DNA of 64,000 nt from Subsaximicrobium wynnwilliamsii (GCF_007997225.1 NZ_VORM01000005.1:62001-126000), one strand, 5' to 3'. Shown: positions 1 to 9,011, counted from the first letter of the stretch. Notes: a model not told the origin generated them from the sequence alone. A program made the numbers and translations.

Positions 1-653
1 TTTTCAATGTGCAAGGCGTGCTTATGGAAACCACAATAGGCAGCATTCGTAAAGTAGATTGGGGGCAATTACAGCTTAATTTCAGCATCGTGTTTCCAAA
101 GGGTGTGCTCGAGCAAGCGCCACAGTTTAATGTGATTACCACCTCTGTGCCCGATGAAGCTGCTTCGGCGGAAATTCAGCGCGATTTGGTGGCCCAATTC
201 CCAAATGTGTCGGTGTTGGATCTACGCCAGGTCTATACCATTCTGGAGGATATTTTAGATAAGATCGCCTGGATCATTAATTTCATGGCCTTCTTTAGTA
301 TTCTCACAGGCATTATTGTCTTGATCGGCTCGGTGCGTACCAGTAAATACCAACGCATTAAAGAGAGCGTACTGCTGCGGACTTTAGGTGCCAAGAACAC
401 GCAGATCTTGAAAATCTCAGCCTTGGAATATGTGTTTTTAGGATTGTTGGGGAGTTTGGTCGGTATTTTATTGGCGCTATTGAGCAGTCTCGGTCTGGCG
501 CTATTAGTGTTTAAAGAACCCTTCGTGCCTTCGCTGATTCCGTTTTTGGTGTTTCTACCAGGGATTACGCTCTTGGTTTTAGCGATTGGGTTGAGCAATA
601 TCCAAACGGTTTTACGCAGTTCGCCTTTGGAAGTCTTGCGTAGAGAAGGGTAG
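1..653 (+). CDS. ABC transporter permease (FtsX-like), C-terminal part
   Basis: This is the 3' end of a gene that begins left of the window; the frame is open through the first bases (codons TTC AAT before the GTG at 9). The visible ~215 residues contain a soluble extracytoplasmic part followed by at least three hydrophobic segments: about residues 85-107, 140-165 and 178-200. Between the first two lies a basic cytoplasmic loop (TSKYQRIKESVLLRTLGAK). That loop followed by the remaining membrane helices and a final SPLEVLRREG is typical of FtsX/MacB-type permeases of the YbbP class. These work with an ATP-binding partner in lipoprotein or envelope export. The ATPase is not in view, so the substrate cannot be told. 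The family call is firm; the subfamily is inferred. Confidence 0.85.
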   Translation, partial: FNVQGVLMETTIGSIRKVDWGQLQLNFSIVFPKGVLEQAPQFNVITTSVPDEAASAEIQRDLVAQFPNVSVLDLRQVYTILEDILDKIAWIINFMAFFSILTGIIVLIGSVRTSKYQRIKESVLLRTLGAKNTQILKISALEYVFLGLLGSLVGILLALLSSLGLALLVFKEPFVPSLIPFLVFLPGITLLVLAIGLSNIQTVLRSSPLEVLRREG

Positions 654-705
654 GGGTGTGCTTAAATTTTGGCGTAATAGAAAAAATAGTTTTCATAGGG
701 CGGCA

Positions 706-963
706 GATGAAATTGAAGTCCGTGTTGACTGGGTTTCGAAATGCATCCGCCCAAGGTTTTTGGGTAAAACGCGATATAGAATTCTCCAATCCTCAATTTA
801 TACAAGGCCTTTATTTTTCTGAAAGCGCTTTGATTTGCGTCGAACTTATGATGGCTTCGGAATGATTTGGATGGTTGGCCAAGTAGAGCAAGGTTTGGGC
901 AATCGTTTCCGCAGCAATCAATTTGTACTTTTTCAAAGGGTCGATTAGTAAAGGGTCGATGAG
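706..963. repeat. Segmental duplication, copy 1 (truncated)
   Basis: About 258 bp closely resemble 3298-3554 in the same orientation. The match covers the intergenic tail and last ~50 codons of the minus-strand oxidoreductase gene. It starts at GATGAA and stops abruptly after CGATGAG; outside those points the sequences diverge. The two copies bracket the family A tandem array, so array and flank probably arose in one rearrangement. Confidence 0.85.
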
Positions 964-969
964 AGGCAT
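811..969 (-). pseudogene. Truncated 3' copy of the NAD(P)-binding oxidoreductase gene
   Basis: Read on the minus strand, this encodes about 52 residues ending in the same C-terminus as the intact gene at 3402-4064: a KYK(L/M)IAAETIAQT segment, then LANHPNHSEAIISST and a SEK end. The stop codon sits at 811-813. The N-terminal ~165 residues, including the Rossmann nucleotide-binding motif, are missing. A short duplicated LIDPL stretch lies near the break, and an ATG at 967-969 is in frame by chance. It cannot encode a working enzyme. I call it a remnant of a duplication that also carried the downstream spacer. Confidence 0.8.
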
Positions 970-1169
970 TTTGTTGATTTAATCATTAATTCCGTTTCTA
1001 TTGTTTAAAACGCTGGATGAAGTTTGTTTGGAGTTCGTTGAAGCTTATTGAGAGGAAAATCGCTAGTTGACTAATTTGAACCTTGAATTTTGTTTGGGTT
1101 TCGCTTCCTTTAAGAAGCATTCTCAGCTATTTTTTGCGTAAATTGAGAATTAACATTTAGAAAAAAACC

Positions 1170-1358
1170 ATGAAAAATATAGGATATTCTTTACTGCTAC
1201 AAATACCGACAGACGTCCCTAAGCCGGGAGACAGTGGAACCGTTGATTTATCAGAACCTTTCGATCTCATCGTCTTTATTATTTTGCCTATCGTATTTGT
1301 CATCCTTTATTTTGTTTGGAAGCGGAACAAGAAGCGGGATAGGGATAAAAACAATTAG
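1170..1358 (+). CDS. Small single-pass membrane protein
   Basis: A 62-residue protein with a short N-terminal hydrophobic stretch (residues 5-11), a proline-rich extracytoplasmic segment containing QIPTDVPKPGD, one strong transmembrane helix (about residues 31-50) and a lysine/arginine-rich tail. The ATG at 1170 follows an A-rich leader with no Shine-Dalgarno, as is normal in this group. The layout, with the basic tail predicted inside, looks like a real small membrane protein. I recognise no family with a known function. It stands alone between a gene remnant and the start of the repeat array. Confidence 0.55.
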   Translation: MKNIGYSLLLQIPTDVPKPGDSGTVDLSEPFDLIVFIILPIVFVILYFVWKRNKKRDRDKNN

Positions 1359-1419
1359 CTGAGACCCTATTTAAGTCATTTGAGTGAAAACGTATTGCAG
1401 AGTCGGCTTTTATGCAAGA

Positions 1420-3295
1420 GCACTGATCACACAGATTTTGCTGATTTCCACAGATTCAATTCAGACTATTTCCGAAATACATAAAACAGCGAAAATCAGT
1501 TTCATCAGCGTCATCTGCGTTCAATTTCAGGAATATCGCATATTGAACGCTGAGCACACAGATTTTGCAGATTTCCACAGATTCAACTCAGAATAATATC
1601 GAAATACATAAAACAGCGAAAATCAGTTTCATCAGCGTCATCTGTGTTCTATTTCAGAAATATCGCATATTGAACACTGAGCACACAGATTTTGCAGATT
1701 TCCACAGATTCAATTCTGACTATTACCGAAATACATAAAACAGCGAAAATCAGTTTCATCAGCGGTATCTGCGTTCTATTTCAGGAATAACGCATATTGA
1801 ACACTGAGCACACAGATTTTGCTGATTTCCACAGATTCAATTCAGACTATTACCGAAATACATAAAACAGCGAAAATCAGTTTCATCAGCGTCATCTGCG
1901 TTCAATTTCAGGAATATCGCATATTGAACGCTGAGCACGCAGATTTTGCAGATTTCCACAGATTCAATTCAGAATAGTATCGAAATATATAAAACAGCGA
2001 AAATCAGTTTCATCAGCGTCATCTGCGTTCAATTTCAGGAATATCGCATATTGAACGCTGAGCACGCAGATTTTGCAGATTTCCACAGATTCAATTCAGA
2101 ATAGTATCGAAATATATAAAACAGCGAAAATCAGTTTCATCAGCGTCATCTGCGTTCAATTTCAGGAATAACGAATATTGAACGCTGAGCACGCAGATTT
2201 TGCAGATTTCCACAGATTCAATTCTGACTATTACCGAAATACATAAAACAGCGAAAATCAGTTTCATCAGCGTCATCTGCGTTCAATTTCAGGAATATCG
2301 CATATTTAACGCTGAGCACACAGATTTTGCAGATTTCCACAGATTCAATTCAGACTATTACCGAAATACATAAAACAGCGAAAATCAGTTTCATCAGCGT
2401 CATCTGCGTCATCTGCGTTCAAAGTGAGAACACTGAGCACGCAGATTTTGCAGATTTCCACAGATTCAATTCTGACTATTACCGAAATATATAAAACAGC
2501 GAAAATCAGTTTCATCAGCGTCATCTGTGTTCTATTTCAGAAATATCGCATATTGAACACTGAGCACGCAGATTTTGCAGATTTCCACAGATTCAATTCT
2601 GACTATTACCGAAATATATAAAACAGCGAAAATCAGTTTCATCAGTGGCATCTGCGTTCAAAGTGAGAACACTGAGCACGCAGATTTTGCCGATTTCCAC
2701 GGATTCAATTCAGAATAGTATCGAAATACATAAAACAGCGAAAATCAGTTTCATCAGCGTCATCTGCGTTCAATTTCAGGAATAACGAATATTGAACGCT
2801 GAGAACACAGATTTTGCAGATTTCCACAGATTCAATTCTGACTATTACCGAAATACATAAAACAGCGAAAATCAGTTTCATCAGCGTCATCTGCGTTCAA
2901 TACGAGAACACTGAGCACGCAGATTTTGGAGATTTCCACAGATTCAATTCTGACTATTACCGAAATATATAAAACAGCGAAAATCAGTTTCATCAGCGTC
3001 ATCTGCGTTCTATTTCAGGAATATCGCATATTGAACACTGAGCACACAGATTTTGCAGATTTCTACAGATTCAATTCTGACTATTACCGAAATATATAAA
3101 ACAGCGAAAATCAGTTTCATCAGCGTCATCTGCGTTCAATTTTAGGAATATCGCATATTGAACTCTGAGCACACAGATTTTGCAGATTTCCACAGATTCA
3201 ATTCTGACTATTACCGAAATACATAAAACAGCGAAAATCAGTTTCATCAGCTTCGTCTGCGTTCTATTTCAGGAATATCGCATATTGAACGCTGA
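1420..3295. repeat. Family A tandem repeat array 1 (~127-bp unit, about 15 copies)
   Basis: About 15 head-to-tail copies of a unit containing CACRCAGATTTTGCAGATTT, a variable AT-rich middle (CAATTCWGACTATTACCGAAATA) and CAGCGAAAATCAGTTTCATC with CATCTGCGTTC. Successive ACAGATTTTG words lie at 1431, 1558 and 1685, giving a 127-bp period. Several units are ~112 bp because a segment carrying AATATCGCATATTGAA is replaced by AGTGAGAACACTGA. The two ends of each unit form an imperfect inverted repeat (CGCAGAT near one end, ATCTGCG near the other). Open frames across the array come from the repeat and are not genes. The same family recurs at 28990-30710. Confidence 0.95.
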
Positions 3296-3297
3296 AT

Positions 3298-3554
3298 GAT
3301 GAAGTTGAAGTACGTTTTGACTGGGTTTCGAAATGCGTACGCGTGAGGTTCTTGGGAAAAACGAGATATCGAATTCGCCAATCCTCAATTTATAATGTTC
3401 TTTATTTTTCGGAAAGCACTTTGATCTCAGTCGAACTTATAATGGCTTCGGAATGATTTGGATGGTTGGCCAGGTAGAGCATGGTTTGGGCAATCGTCTC
3501 CGCAGCAATCATTTTGTACTTTTTCAAAGGGCCTAGGAGTAAAGGGTCGATGAG
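3298..3554. repeat. Segmental duplication, copy 2 (parent)
   Basis: Copy 2 of the duplication described at 706-963, offset by about 2.59 kb. It overlaps the last ~50 codons of the intact oxidoreductase gene and its downstream spacer, and directly abuts the end of the family A array. Because the intact gene continues beyond 3554, this copy is taken as the parent. Confidence 0.85.
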
Positions 3555-4064
3555 TTTAAACAGCGCCAAACCGATGGATTCCATGGCTCTTTTTTCATCG
3601 CGGTTTCCATCAATTAGAGCCGGTCTCAGGATATAGGTTTTTTTTATCTGTTGTTGCAGCACATCCCGTTCCATTTCGCCTTTGGTCTTGTTGTAGAACA
3701 CGCTACTGTTTTGATCGGCTCCCATTGCAGAAATCACCAAGAAGGTGGAAATCCCATTGTCTTTAGCGAGTTTCGCCGCGTTCACTGGGATACCGTAATC
3801 TATTTGTTTATAAAGCGTTTTATCGGGAGTCTTATTCGTGGTGGTGCCAATGCAACAGAAGACTTCATCGGCAATGAAATCGCTTCTGAATTGCTCCAAT
3901 TCCAAAAGATCTCCGATGTATTGGGTCACTTTGCTTGGGAGCCCTTCCATTTTAGAACGCGAAAACAATTTGATCTGTTCATAACGCTCATCATCAATTA
4001 ACTTCTGAAGTAAAATGCCTCCAGTCAAGCCTGTGGCGCCTAATATAATTGCTGTTTTTTTCAT
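3402..4064 (-). CDS. NAD(P)-binding Rossmann oxidoreductase (atypical SDR, HTATIP2-like)
   Basis: The 220-residue product opens with a hydrophobic strand and the dinucleotide-binding loop GATGLTGG (residues 9-16). Later elements are typical of atypical short-chain dehydrogenases: the strand EVFCCIGTT, an ISAMGA strand near residue 110, the Y-N-K-TKGEME active-site-like segment (about 125-133) and ILRPALIDG. Length and motifs fit the NAD(P)H-binding family related to HTATIP2 and semialdehyde-dehydrogenase-like proteins. The substrate is unknown. The start ATG at 4064 follows an AT-rich leader. It is a single gene; its 3' end is duplicated at 811-969. Confidence 0.85.
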   Translation of the reverse strand: MKKTAIILGATGLTGGILLQKLIDDERYEQIKLFSRSKMEGLPSKVTQYIGDLLELEQFRSDFIADEVFCCIGTTTNKTPDKTLYKQIDYGIPVNAAKLAKDNGISTFLVISAMGADQNSSVFYNKTKGEMERDVLQQQIKKTYILRPALIDGNRDEKRAMESIGLALFKLIDPLLLGPLKKYKMIAAETIAQTMLYLANHPNHSEAIISSTEIKVLSEK

Positions 4065-5012
4065 TTTGATTTTTGTACTTTAATGCATCGTTTGTGAGTT
4101 ACTGAAAAATTGTTTGCCACAGCCTGTCCCGATTCTTGTCGGGAAATTGCGCGAATTTGGCTGCCATTCCTGCGGCATGCAAACCCCGCAGGCAGGTTTT
4201 TACTAATTGGAATCATTGTCCGAATGCTTAGGCAAAAAGAGGCGCCTCTATTTTACGGATTGAACCGTCTTTCAGACTATTTGAAAATCGCTGGTTTTTA
4301 AGTGTGCGCTGCTGCATTTAAATATCGGGAAAAAGAAGTGATTTAGGGGTGTTGGTTTGGGACTAATTATTTAAAATTTTTTTACTGGTTTTGGGAGGTG
4401 TAGGCTTAGGGCTTTTCAATTTATGAAGAAAGAATTATTTAGACATTGGTAAAATACATTTTTTAAACGAATAGAACCGCTAATGCTCATTGTGAGATTA
4501 GTTAAGAAATCACTCGAATGAATCTGTTGTATTGCGGCAGGAACACATCTTATGAATAAGGAGGTCATTGCGAGGCACGAAGCAATCTTTTGAAAGGAAT
4601 CTCGATCATCGTCAGTAAATATCAATCCCTGGAAACCGGAACAAGGATATTTCATAAGCCTCATTTTCTAATTTGAACTTACCAATGTCAGGAGAAACTC
4701 GTCAAAAACGAGCATTAGCAAAAGTCAACGTGCAGATTGGTTAGATTGAGATTGAATAATTTAAGGAATTGATTTGGGGCTTTTCATGGAGAATTGTTGG
4801 TGGAAAACACCAACAATGGCTGAATCATCGCGATTTAAGAAAGAAGAAGAAATAGCTTCCCCATCTTTGCGAGCGTTTGCAACCAATACCTTACCAACTC
4901 CCAGCTCCATCCTCTAGCAGTCAACCAACCCAATAAATCCCTATCTTTAAAAACCTCTAATCCTTTATCTGTCAATAGCATACCTACTTGGCCATCAACC
5001 AAAACCAAAGTT
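4065..5012. other. Intergenic region with dispersed hairpin elements
   Basis: No convincing gene is seen. Three short inverted repeats occur. TCCCGA/TCGGGA lies at 4127-4144. CCTGCGG/CCGCAGG lies at 4169-4192 and is followed by GGCAGG. At 4565-4588 the word ATTGCGAGGCACGAAGCAAT carries ATTGC/GCAAT arms. All resemble short dispersed elements common in flavobacterial intergenic DNA. A minus-strand open frame at 4835-5041 containing LLTDKGLEVFKDRD overlaps the NERD gene start. It could be an old gene fragment but is not supported. Confidence 0.5.
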
Positions 5013-5651
5013 ATGATCGTCTGGACCATCTTCGCGCTCATCGCTTGTGGACTTGCAGTTTACATTTTTGGCATACGCGACTATCAAGACTTCAGAAAAG
5101 TAACAAGCCCAAGCCGAGGCAGCAGAACAGAACGGGCTTTGGTATATAAGCTCCTCAAATACGGCATCCCTTATCAAACGATCTTTCAGGACCTCTCTCT
5201 AAAAAAATACAATGGGACTTATGCACAAATCGATCTGGTGGTAGCCACCAAAGTAGGACTTATAGTATTCGAAGTAAAAAAGTACAGCGGTTGGATATTT
5301 GGCTCTGGGAATCAGAATCAATGGACACAAGTGCTGAATTATGGTAAAATCAAGCACCGCATTTATAATCCCATACTTCAGAATAAAAACCACATACACC
5401 AATTGAAGAAAAAATTGTCCAAAGAAAACATCCCCTTCTTTTCCGTGATTGTCTTTTATGGAGACTGCGAACTTAAAAACATCAACTACATCCCAAACGG
5501 GACCTATCTCGTAAAATCAAACAAGGTTTTTTTTGTCTTGAGAAAGATACTAAAAGACAATAAACCAGCAACATTCACCAACAAGCGAGAACTAGTAAGC
5601 ATACTAAATGAGGCCGTAATGAATGGAGCAGATTATGGCATAAAGATGTAA
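5013..5651 (+). CDS. NERD-domain membrane-anchored protein
   Basis: The 212-residue protein has an N-terminal transmembrane helix (residues 1-20, IVWTIFALIACGLAVYIFG). A nuclease-related NERD domain follows: a positively charged first helix (TERALVYKLLKYG), then QIDLVVATKVGLIVFEVKKYSGWI at about residues 72-95. The aspartate and the E-V-K triad match the D...ExK arrangement of the PD-(D/E)XK-like NERD fold. GSGNQNQWTQ and later hydrophobic strands (FFSVIVFYGDC) complete the domain. NERD proteins are thought to act on nucleic acids, but the role of anchored versions is not established. The ATG at 5013 has no clear ribosome-binding site. It stands alone. Confidence 0.8.
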   Translation: MIVWTIFALIACGLAVYIFGIRDYQDFRKVTSPSRGSRTERALVYKLLKYGIPYQTIFQDLSLKKYNGTYAQIDLVVATKVGLIVFEVKKYSGWIFGSGNQNQWTQVLNYGKIKHRIYNPILQNKNHIHQLKKKLSKENIPFFSVIVFYGDCELKNINYIPNGTYLVKSNKVFFVLRKILKDNKPATFTNKRELVSILNEAVMNGADYGIKM

Positions 5652-5713
5652 CACATCCAAAACATCAAGGATACTTTAGACGAGGATCTCATCTTCCAAT
5701 AGTATAAATTTCG

Positions 5714-5742
5714 TTAGTTTTTTATACCTTATAAAAAACTAA
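5714..5742. promoter_or_regulatory. Perfect 12-bp-arm AT-rich palindrome upstream of acyl-CoA dehydrogenase
   Basis: TTAGTTTTTTAT and ATAAAAAACTAA are exact reverse complements separated by ACCTT. The element ends 50 bp before the start codon at 5792 and lies 60 bp after the NERD stop. A terminator would need a downstream T-run, which is absent on the plus strand, so an operator for a dimeric regulator is more likely. The regulator is unknown. Confidence 0.5.
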
Positions 5743-5791
5743 ACCTATCAGCTCAAGCGTTTAGCAACTTTAATTCAAAAACACCACCATC

Positions 5792-6985
5792 ATGCTACAA
5801 TCCGTCCTATTGCCACGTGACATCTACGCCACAGAAGAACATCAAATGATGCAAGAGATGATTCGGGATTTCATCAAAAATGAAATCATGGATCAGATAG
5901 ACGCATGGGAAGAAAAGGGGATGGTTAGCCGAGCCATTTGGGAACGTGCCGGAGCACTGGGTTTGCTCTGCATTGATATGCCAGAACAGTATGGCGGCAG
6001 TGGTTTGGATTTCAGCTTTAGCGCTTTATTCATTGAAGAATTGGGAAGAGAAGGCATCACGGGCCCGGGTTTTTCCTTGCATTCTGATATTGTGGCGCCC
6101 TATCTCCTAAAGTATGGCACCGAAGCGCAAAAGCAAAACTACCTGCCTCGCATGGCTTCCGGAAAACTGATTACGTCCATTGGCATGACCGAGCCCAACT
6201 GTGGCAGCGATCTTAAAGCCATCACCACCAATGCGGTTGATAAAGGCGACCATTATCTGGTCAACGGACAAAAAACCTTCATTACCAATGGGTATTTATG
6301 CGATATGTCCGTTGTAGCCGTAAAAACCAACGTGGGTACCGCCAAAGAAGGCGTCTCCTTATTGATTATGGAAAGTGCTTACGACGGATTTGAGAAGGGC
6401 GTGCCTTTCAAAAAAATAGGCATGAAATCCCAAGACACTTGTGAGTTGTTTTTTGATAATGTCAAGGTTCCGAAGGAAAACTTACTTGGCGAAGAAGGCA
6501 TGGGTTTCAAAATCATGATGACCGAATTGGCCAGAGAGCGCTTAACCGTAGGCCTCAATGCCATTGCTGGCGCGGAAGGTGCCATAGAAAAAACCATAGC
6601 CTACACGTCTTCAAGAACTGCTTTTAAACAACCCATTGCCGGCTTTCAAAACACCCAATTCAAATTGGCCGAATGTGCCACCCAATTGCAAATTCACCAA
6701 GCTTTTTTAGATCGTTGCACACTATTGGTATCTAAGGACGAACTCACTGCGGAAAGCGCTTCCATGGCGAAGTATTCCGCCACAGAGATGCACGGTAGGG
6801 TAGTAGATGAATGCTTGCAATTATTTGGAGGTTACGGGTATATGTGGGATTACCCAATCGCTCGGATGTATGCCGATAATCGCGTCGCCAGAATTTATGC
6901 GGGCACCAATGAGATCATGAAAATTTTGATCGCCCGTGGTTTGTTTAAGGAGTTGTTTCAGGAAATGAAAACAAAAAAGACTTAA
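5792..6985 (+). CDS. Acyl-CoA dehydrogenase (long-chain/isovaleryl-type active site)
   Basis: A 397-residue FAD-dependent acyl-CoA dehydrogenase, which inserts the trans-2 double bond in acyl-CoA during fatty-acid or branched-chain catabolism. The three domains are visible: the helical N-domain, the beta domain with SIGMTEPNCGSDL (about 129-141) and the C-terminal helical domain with FGGYGYMWDYPIARMYAD and IYAGTNEIMK. The usual medium-chain catalytic glutamate (YEGT) is alanine here. A glutamate in LARERL (residue 249) aligns with the helix-G catalytic base of long-chain and isovaleryl enzymes. ETF and the respiratory chain would take the electrons. The gene is preceded by a perfect palindrome at 5714-5742. 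Confidence 0.93.
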   Translation: MLQSVLLPRDIYATEEHQMMQEMIRDFIKNEIMDQIDAWEEKGMVSRAIWERAGALGLLCIDMPEQYGGSGLDFSFSALFIEELGREGITGPGFSLHSDIVAPYLLKYGTEAQKQNYLPRMASGKLITSIGMTEPNCGSDLKAITTNAVDKGDHYLVNGQKTFITNGYLCDMSVVAVKTNVGTAKEGVSLLIMESAYDGFEKGVPFKKIGMKSQDTCELFFDNVKVPKENLLGEEGMGFKIMMTELARERLTVGLNAIAGAEGAIEKTIAYTSSRTAFKQPIAGFQNTQFKLAECATQLQIHQAFLDRCTLLVSKDELTAESASMAKYSATEMHGRVVDECLQLFGGYGYMWDYPIARMYADNRVARIYAGTNEIMKILIARGLFKELFQEMKTKKT

Positions 6986-7288
6986 GACCGCTACGCTTAT
7001 AGAACCAAGAATATAGACTTTCTTGTCACTAACTGATAAACATTTAAAGAAGTCATTTTTGGAAATAAAGAAGGAAGAGACCCAGAAAAATTAGGACTTC
7101 ACAAAAACAGTAAATGAACTACCTCGATGCAAGCATACGAGGTATCAAATTCCAAAAAAACAAGTCCCAAATCCCAAAAAAAAAAACGATGTAAGCATCG
7201 GGGGATTAATCCCTATGATATTAAATATTTGGGTCTAATGTTGTAATTTAAGCCTAATGCGGTTATGCTTAATGCTTAATACTTAGTT
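6986..7288. other. Intergenic region with palindromic word cluster (7121-7213)
   Basis: No gene is seen. Three small inverted repeats follow one another: ACCTCGATGC/GCATACGAGGT (7121-7143), CGATG/CATCG (7187-7200) and GGGATTAATCCC (7202-7213), with an A-rich stretch between the first two. Similar CGAGG/CATCG words occur at 37798-37881, so this is probably a dispersed intergenic element and not a regulator of the convergent neighbours. Confidence 0.5.
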
Positions 7289-7936
7289 CTATTCAAACGT
7301 ATGGCGTTTTTCTTCTGTTGAAGAGGCGTTAAGTAATTGATTAAATAGTCTTATGCTATTGAAATCGCGGGTAATTGCCCCAGATACTGCAATTCCGGAA
7401 ATACCCGTTTCCAATAGGTCTTTAACATCATCTGTGCTTATGCCGCCCACAGCAATAATTGGGGTTTCGGTTTTTAAGGCTTCCATAATTGCCGTATAGC
7501 CGTTTAAACCTAAAACCGGGGCTAAATCCCCTTTGGTTGTTGTAAATCGAAAAGGACCTAAACTGATATAATCAACGTCTTTACCAATCAATGTTTCACA
7601 ATCTTGCAAGGTGTTTGCTGTGCCGCCAATCATTTGCCAAGTGTGTAAGTGCTTTCCAACTAGAGTAGGGCTGGCATCGGTTTTTCCTAAATGCACACCG
7701 TCGGCTTTGACTGTTTTTGCAATTTTATAATGATCGTTTATAATTAATCGGGTTTGAAAATGCGATGTGATTTCTCTGGCAGCTTCGGCCAATTTCAACG
7801 TTTTTTTTTCTGATACATGTTTTAGGCGTAATTGCACTAATTCCGCACCCGAGGAGCAGGCCTTTTGGATGTGTTCCAGATGCTCTTTTGGTGTGCTTCC
7901 TTGAGAGATGTAATGCAGTTTGGGTATCGTAATCAT
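7289..7936 (-). CDS. thiE: Thiamine-phosphate synthase
   Basis: ThiE joins the pyrimidine (HMP-PP) and thiazole phosphate halves to give thiamine phosphate. From the internal ATG at 7936 (MITIPKLHYIS) the protein has 215 residues, the usual family length; an upstream in-frame ATG at 8008 would add 24 residues unlike ThiE. TIM-barrel motifs appear in order: LVQLRLK, RLIINDHY, DGVHLGKTD, IGGTANT, YISLGPFRFTTTK, PIIAVGGI. IGGTANT replaces the more common IG(V/A)S.H form. No other thi gene is adjacent, so it may be a stand-alone or second copy. It lies between a spacer and a family B array. Confidence 0.9.
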   Translation of the reverse strand: MITIPKLHYISQGSTPKEHLEHIQKACSSGAELVQLRLKHVSEKKTLKLAEAAREITSHFQTRLIINDHYKIAKTVKADGVHLGKTDASPTLVGKHLHTWQMIGGTANTLQDCETLIGKDVDYISLGPFRFTTTKGDLAPVLGLNGYTAIMEALKTETPIIAVGGISTDDVKDLLETGISGIAVSGAITRDFNSIRLFNQLLNASSTEEKRHTFE

Positions 7937-8029
7937 GGTATTGTTATTTACTTTGTGATAGATTTGACAAGATAAATACTTTAGCTGGGAAATTAGATGC
8001 TCTTGCAATTTAAAAGCACCAATGTCGCA

Positions 8030-8660
8030 AGAAGTCCCACAGATCTGGCGGATTTACGCGGAAGAAACCACACCTGCTTCCTTTAGGTTGAGTCACAACG
8101 TATAAAAATCTGCGAACATCTGCGCAATCAGCGGGAAAGCTTCAGAAGTCTATTTGCTATCATCTCCCGCAGATCTCGCGGATTGACGCGGAAGAAATGA
8201 CATCTTCTTGTGGGTTAAGTCATGTCGAAAAAAAATCTGCGAACATCAGCGCAATCAGCGGGAAACATTCAGAAGCGTATTTGCTATCATCTCCTACAGA
8301 TCTCGCGGATTTACGCAGAAGAAACCACATCTGCTTCCTTTAGGTTGAGTCACAACGTATAAAAATCTGCGAACATCAGCGCAATAAGCGGGAAAGCTTC
8401 AGAAGCGTATCTGCTAACATCTCCCGCAGATCTCGCGGATTTACGCAGAAGAAATGACATCTTCTCGTGGGTTAAGTCATGTCGAAAAAAAATCTGCGAA
8501 CATCTGCGCAATCAGCGGGAAAGATTCAGAAGCGTATTTGCTATCATCTCCCGCAGATCTCGCGGATTGACTCAGAAGACAGACATCACCTAATCCTTTA
8601 TTGGGATGAGCCTTAATGTAAAAATAGCTGCAAAAGATTGCGTCATCAGCGGCAAAATTT
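8030..8660. repeat. Family B tandem repeat array 1 (~128-bp unit, about 5 copies)
   Basis: Five copies of a unit with CCGCAGATCTCGCGGATT near one end and ATCTGCGAACATCTGCGC plus AATCAGCGGGAAA near the other. The intact left ends lie near 8038, 8166, 8289, 8422 and 8551. The last copy is degenerate (8628-8650). Left and right ends are imperfect reverse complements over ~28 bp, so each unit could fold into a long hairpin. The same family forms a larger array at 19378-20715. Confidence 0.92.
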
Positions 8661-9011
8661 GATAAGCGTATGCGACACTAGGGAACTGTCAAAACCTAGA
8701 TAAAGCATAATGCCTCTGAGTTATTGTTAGTTCTCATTTATTTACGTAAATATTCACGTCATAAACAGCCCTATCTGCCTAAGCAATTTTCTATTCGGTT
8801 TTTATTTACTAAATTGGTTCCGTAATCATAAAACAAACGATTTGCCAAACAGTTGTAATCACGATAATGAATAACCTAATAATGAATTCGGAAGGTCTAA
8901 ATCATAGATAATTCTTCAGTCGGAATTCACTCAGCTTCCAAATCGCAAGCCTCTAAAGATTATTTTTAATAATTATTTTAATAGGCTACGTTCTAAAAAT
9001 CAGCACCTACT
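8661..9011. other. AT-rich spacer upstream of the sensor kinase operon
   Basis: About 350 bp with no gene or clear repeat. It must hold the promoter of the phosphorelay operon starting at 9012, but I could not pick out a convincing Bacteroidota -33/-7 pair. Several TTTATTTAC-type AT-rich words are present without clear symmetry. Confidence 0.4.

Noticed and set aside
656-865. Plus-strand 69-residue frame after the permease gene
   Set aside because: It runs antisense through the truncated oxidoreductase copy.
1384-2890. Open frames MRTLSTQILQIS..., MTLMKLIFAVLC... within family A array 1
   Set aside because: They follow the tandem unit and recur with its period; no independent start region.
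4110-4301. 63-residue plus-strand frame MFATACPDSCRE...
   Set aside because: It is created by the two hairpin elements; no protein-like pattern or conservation evidence.
4835-5041. Minus-strand frame with LLTDKGLEVFKDRDLLGWL
   Set aside because: It overlaps the NERD gene start and has no clear start region or family; possibly an old remnant.
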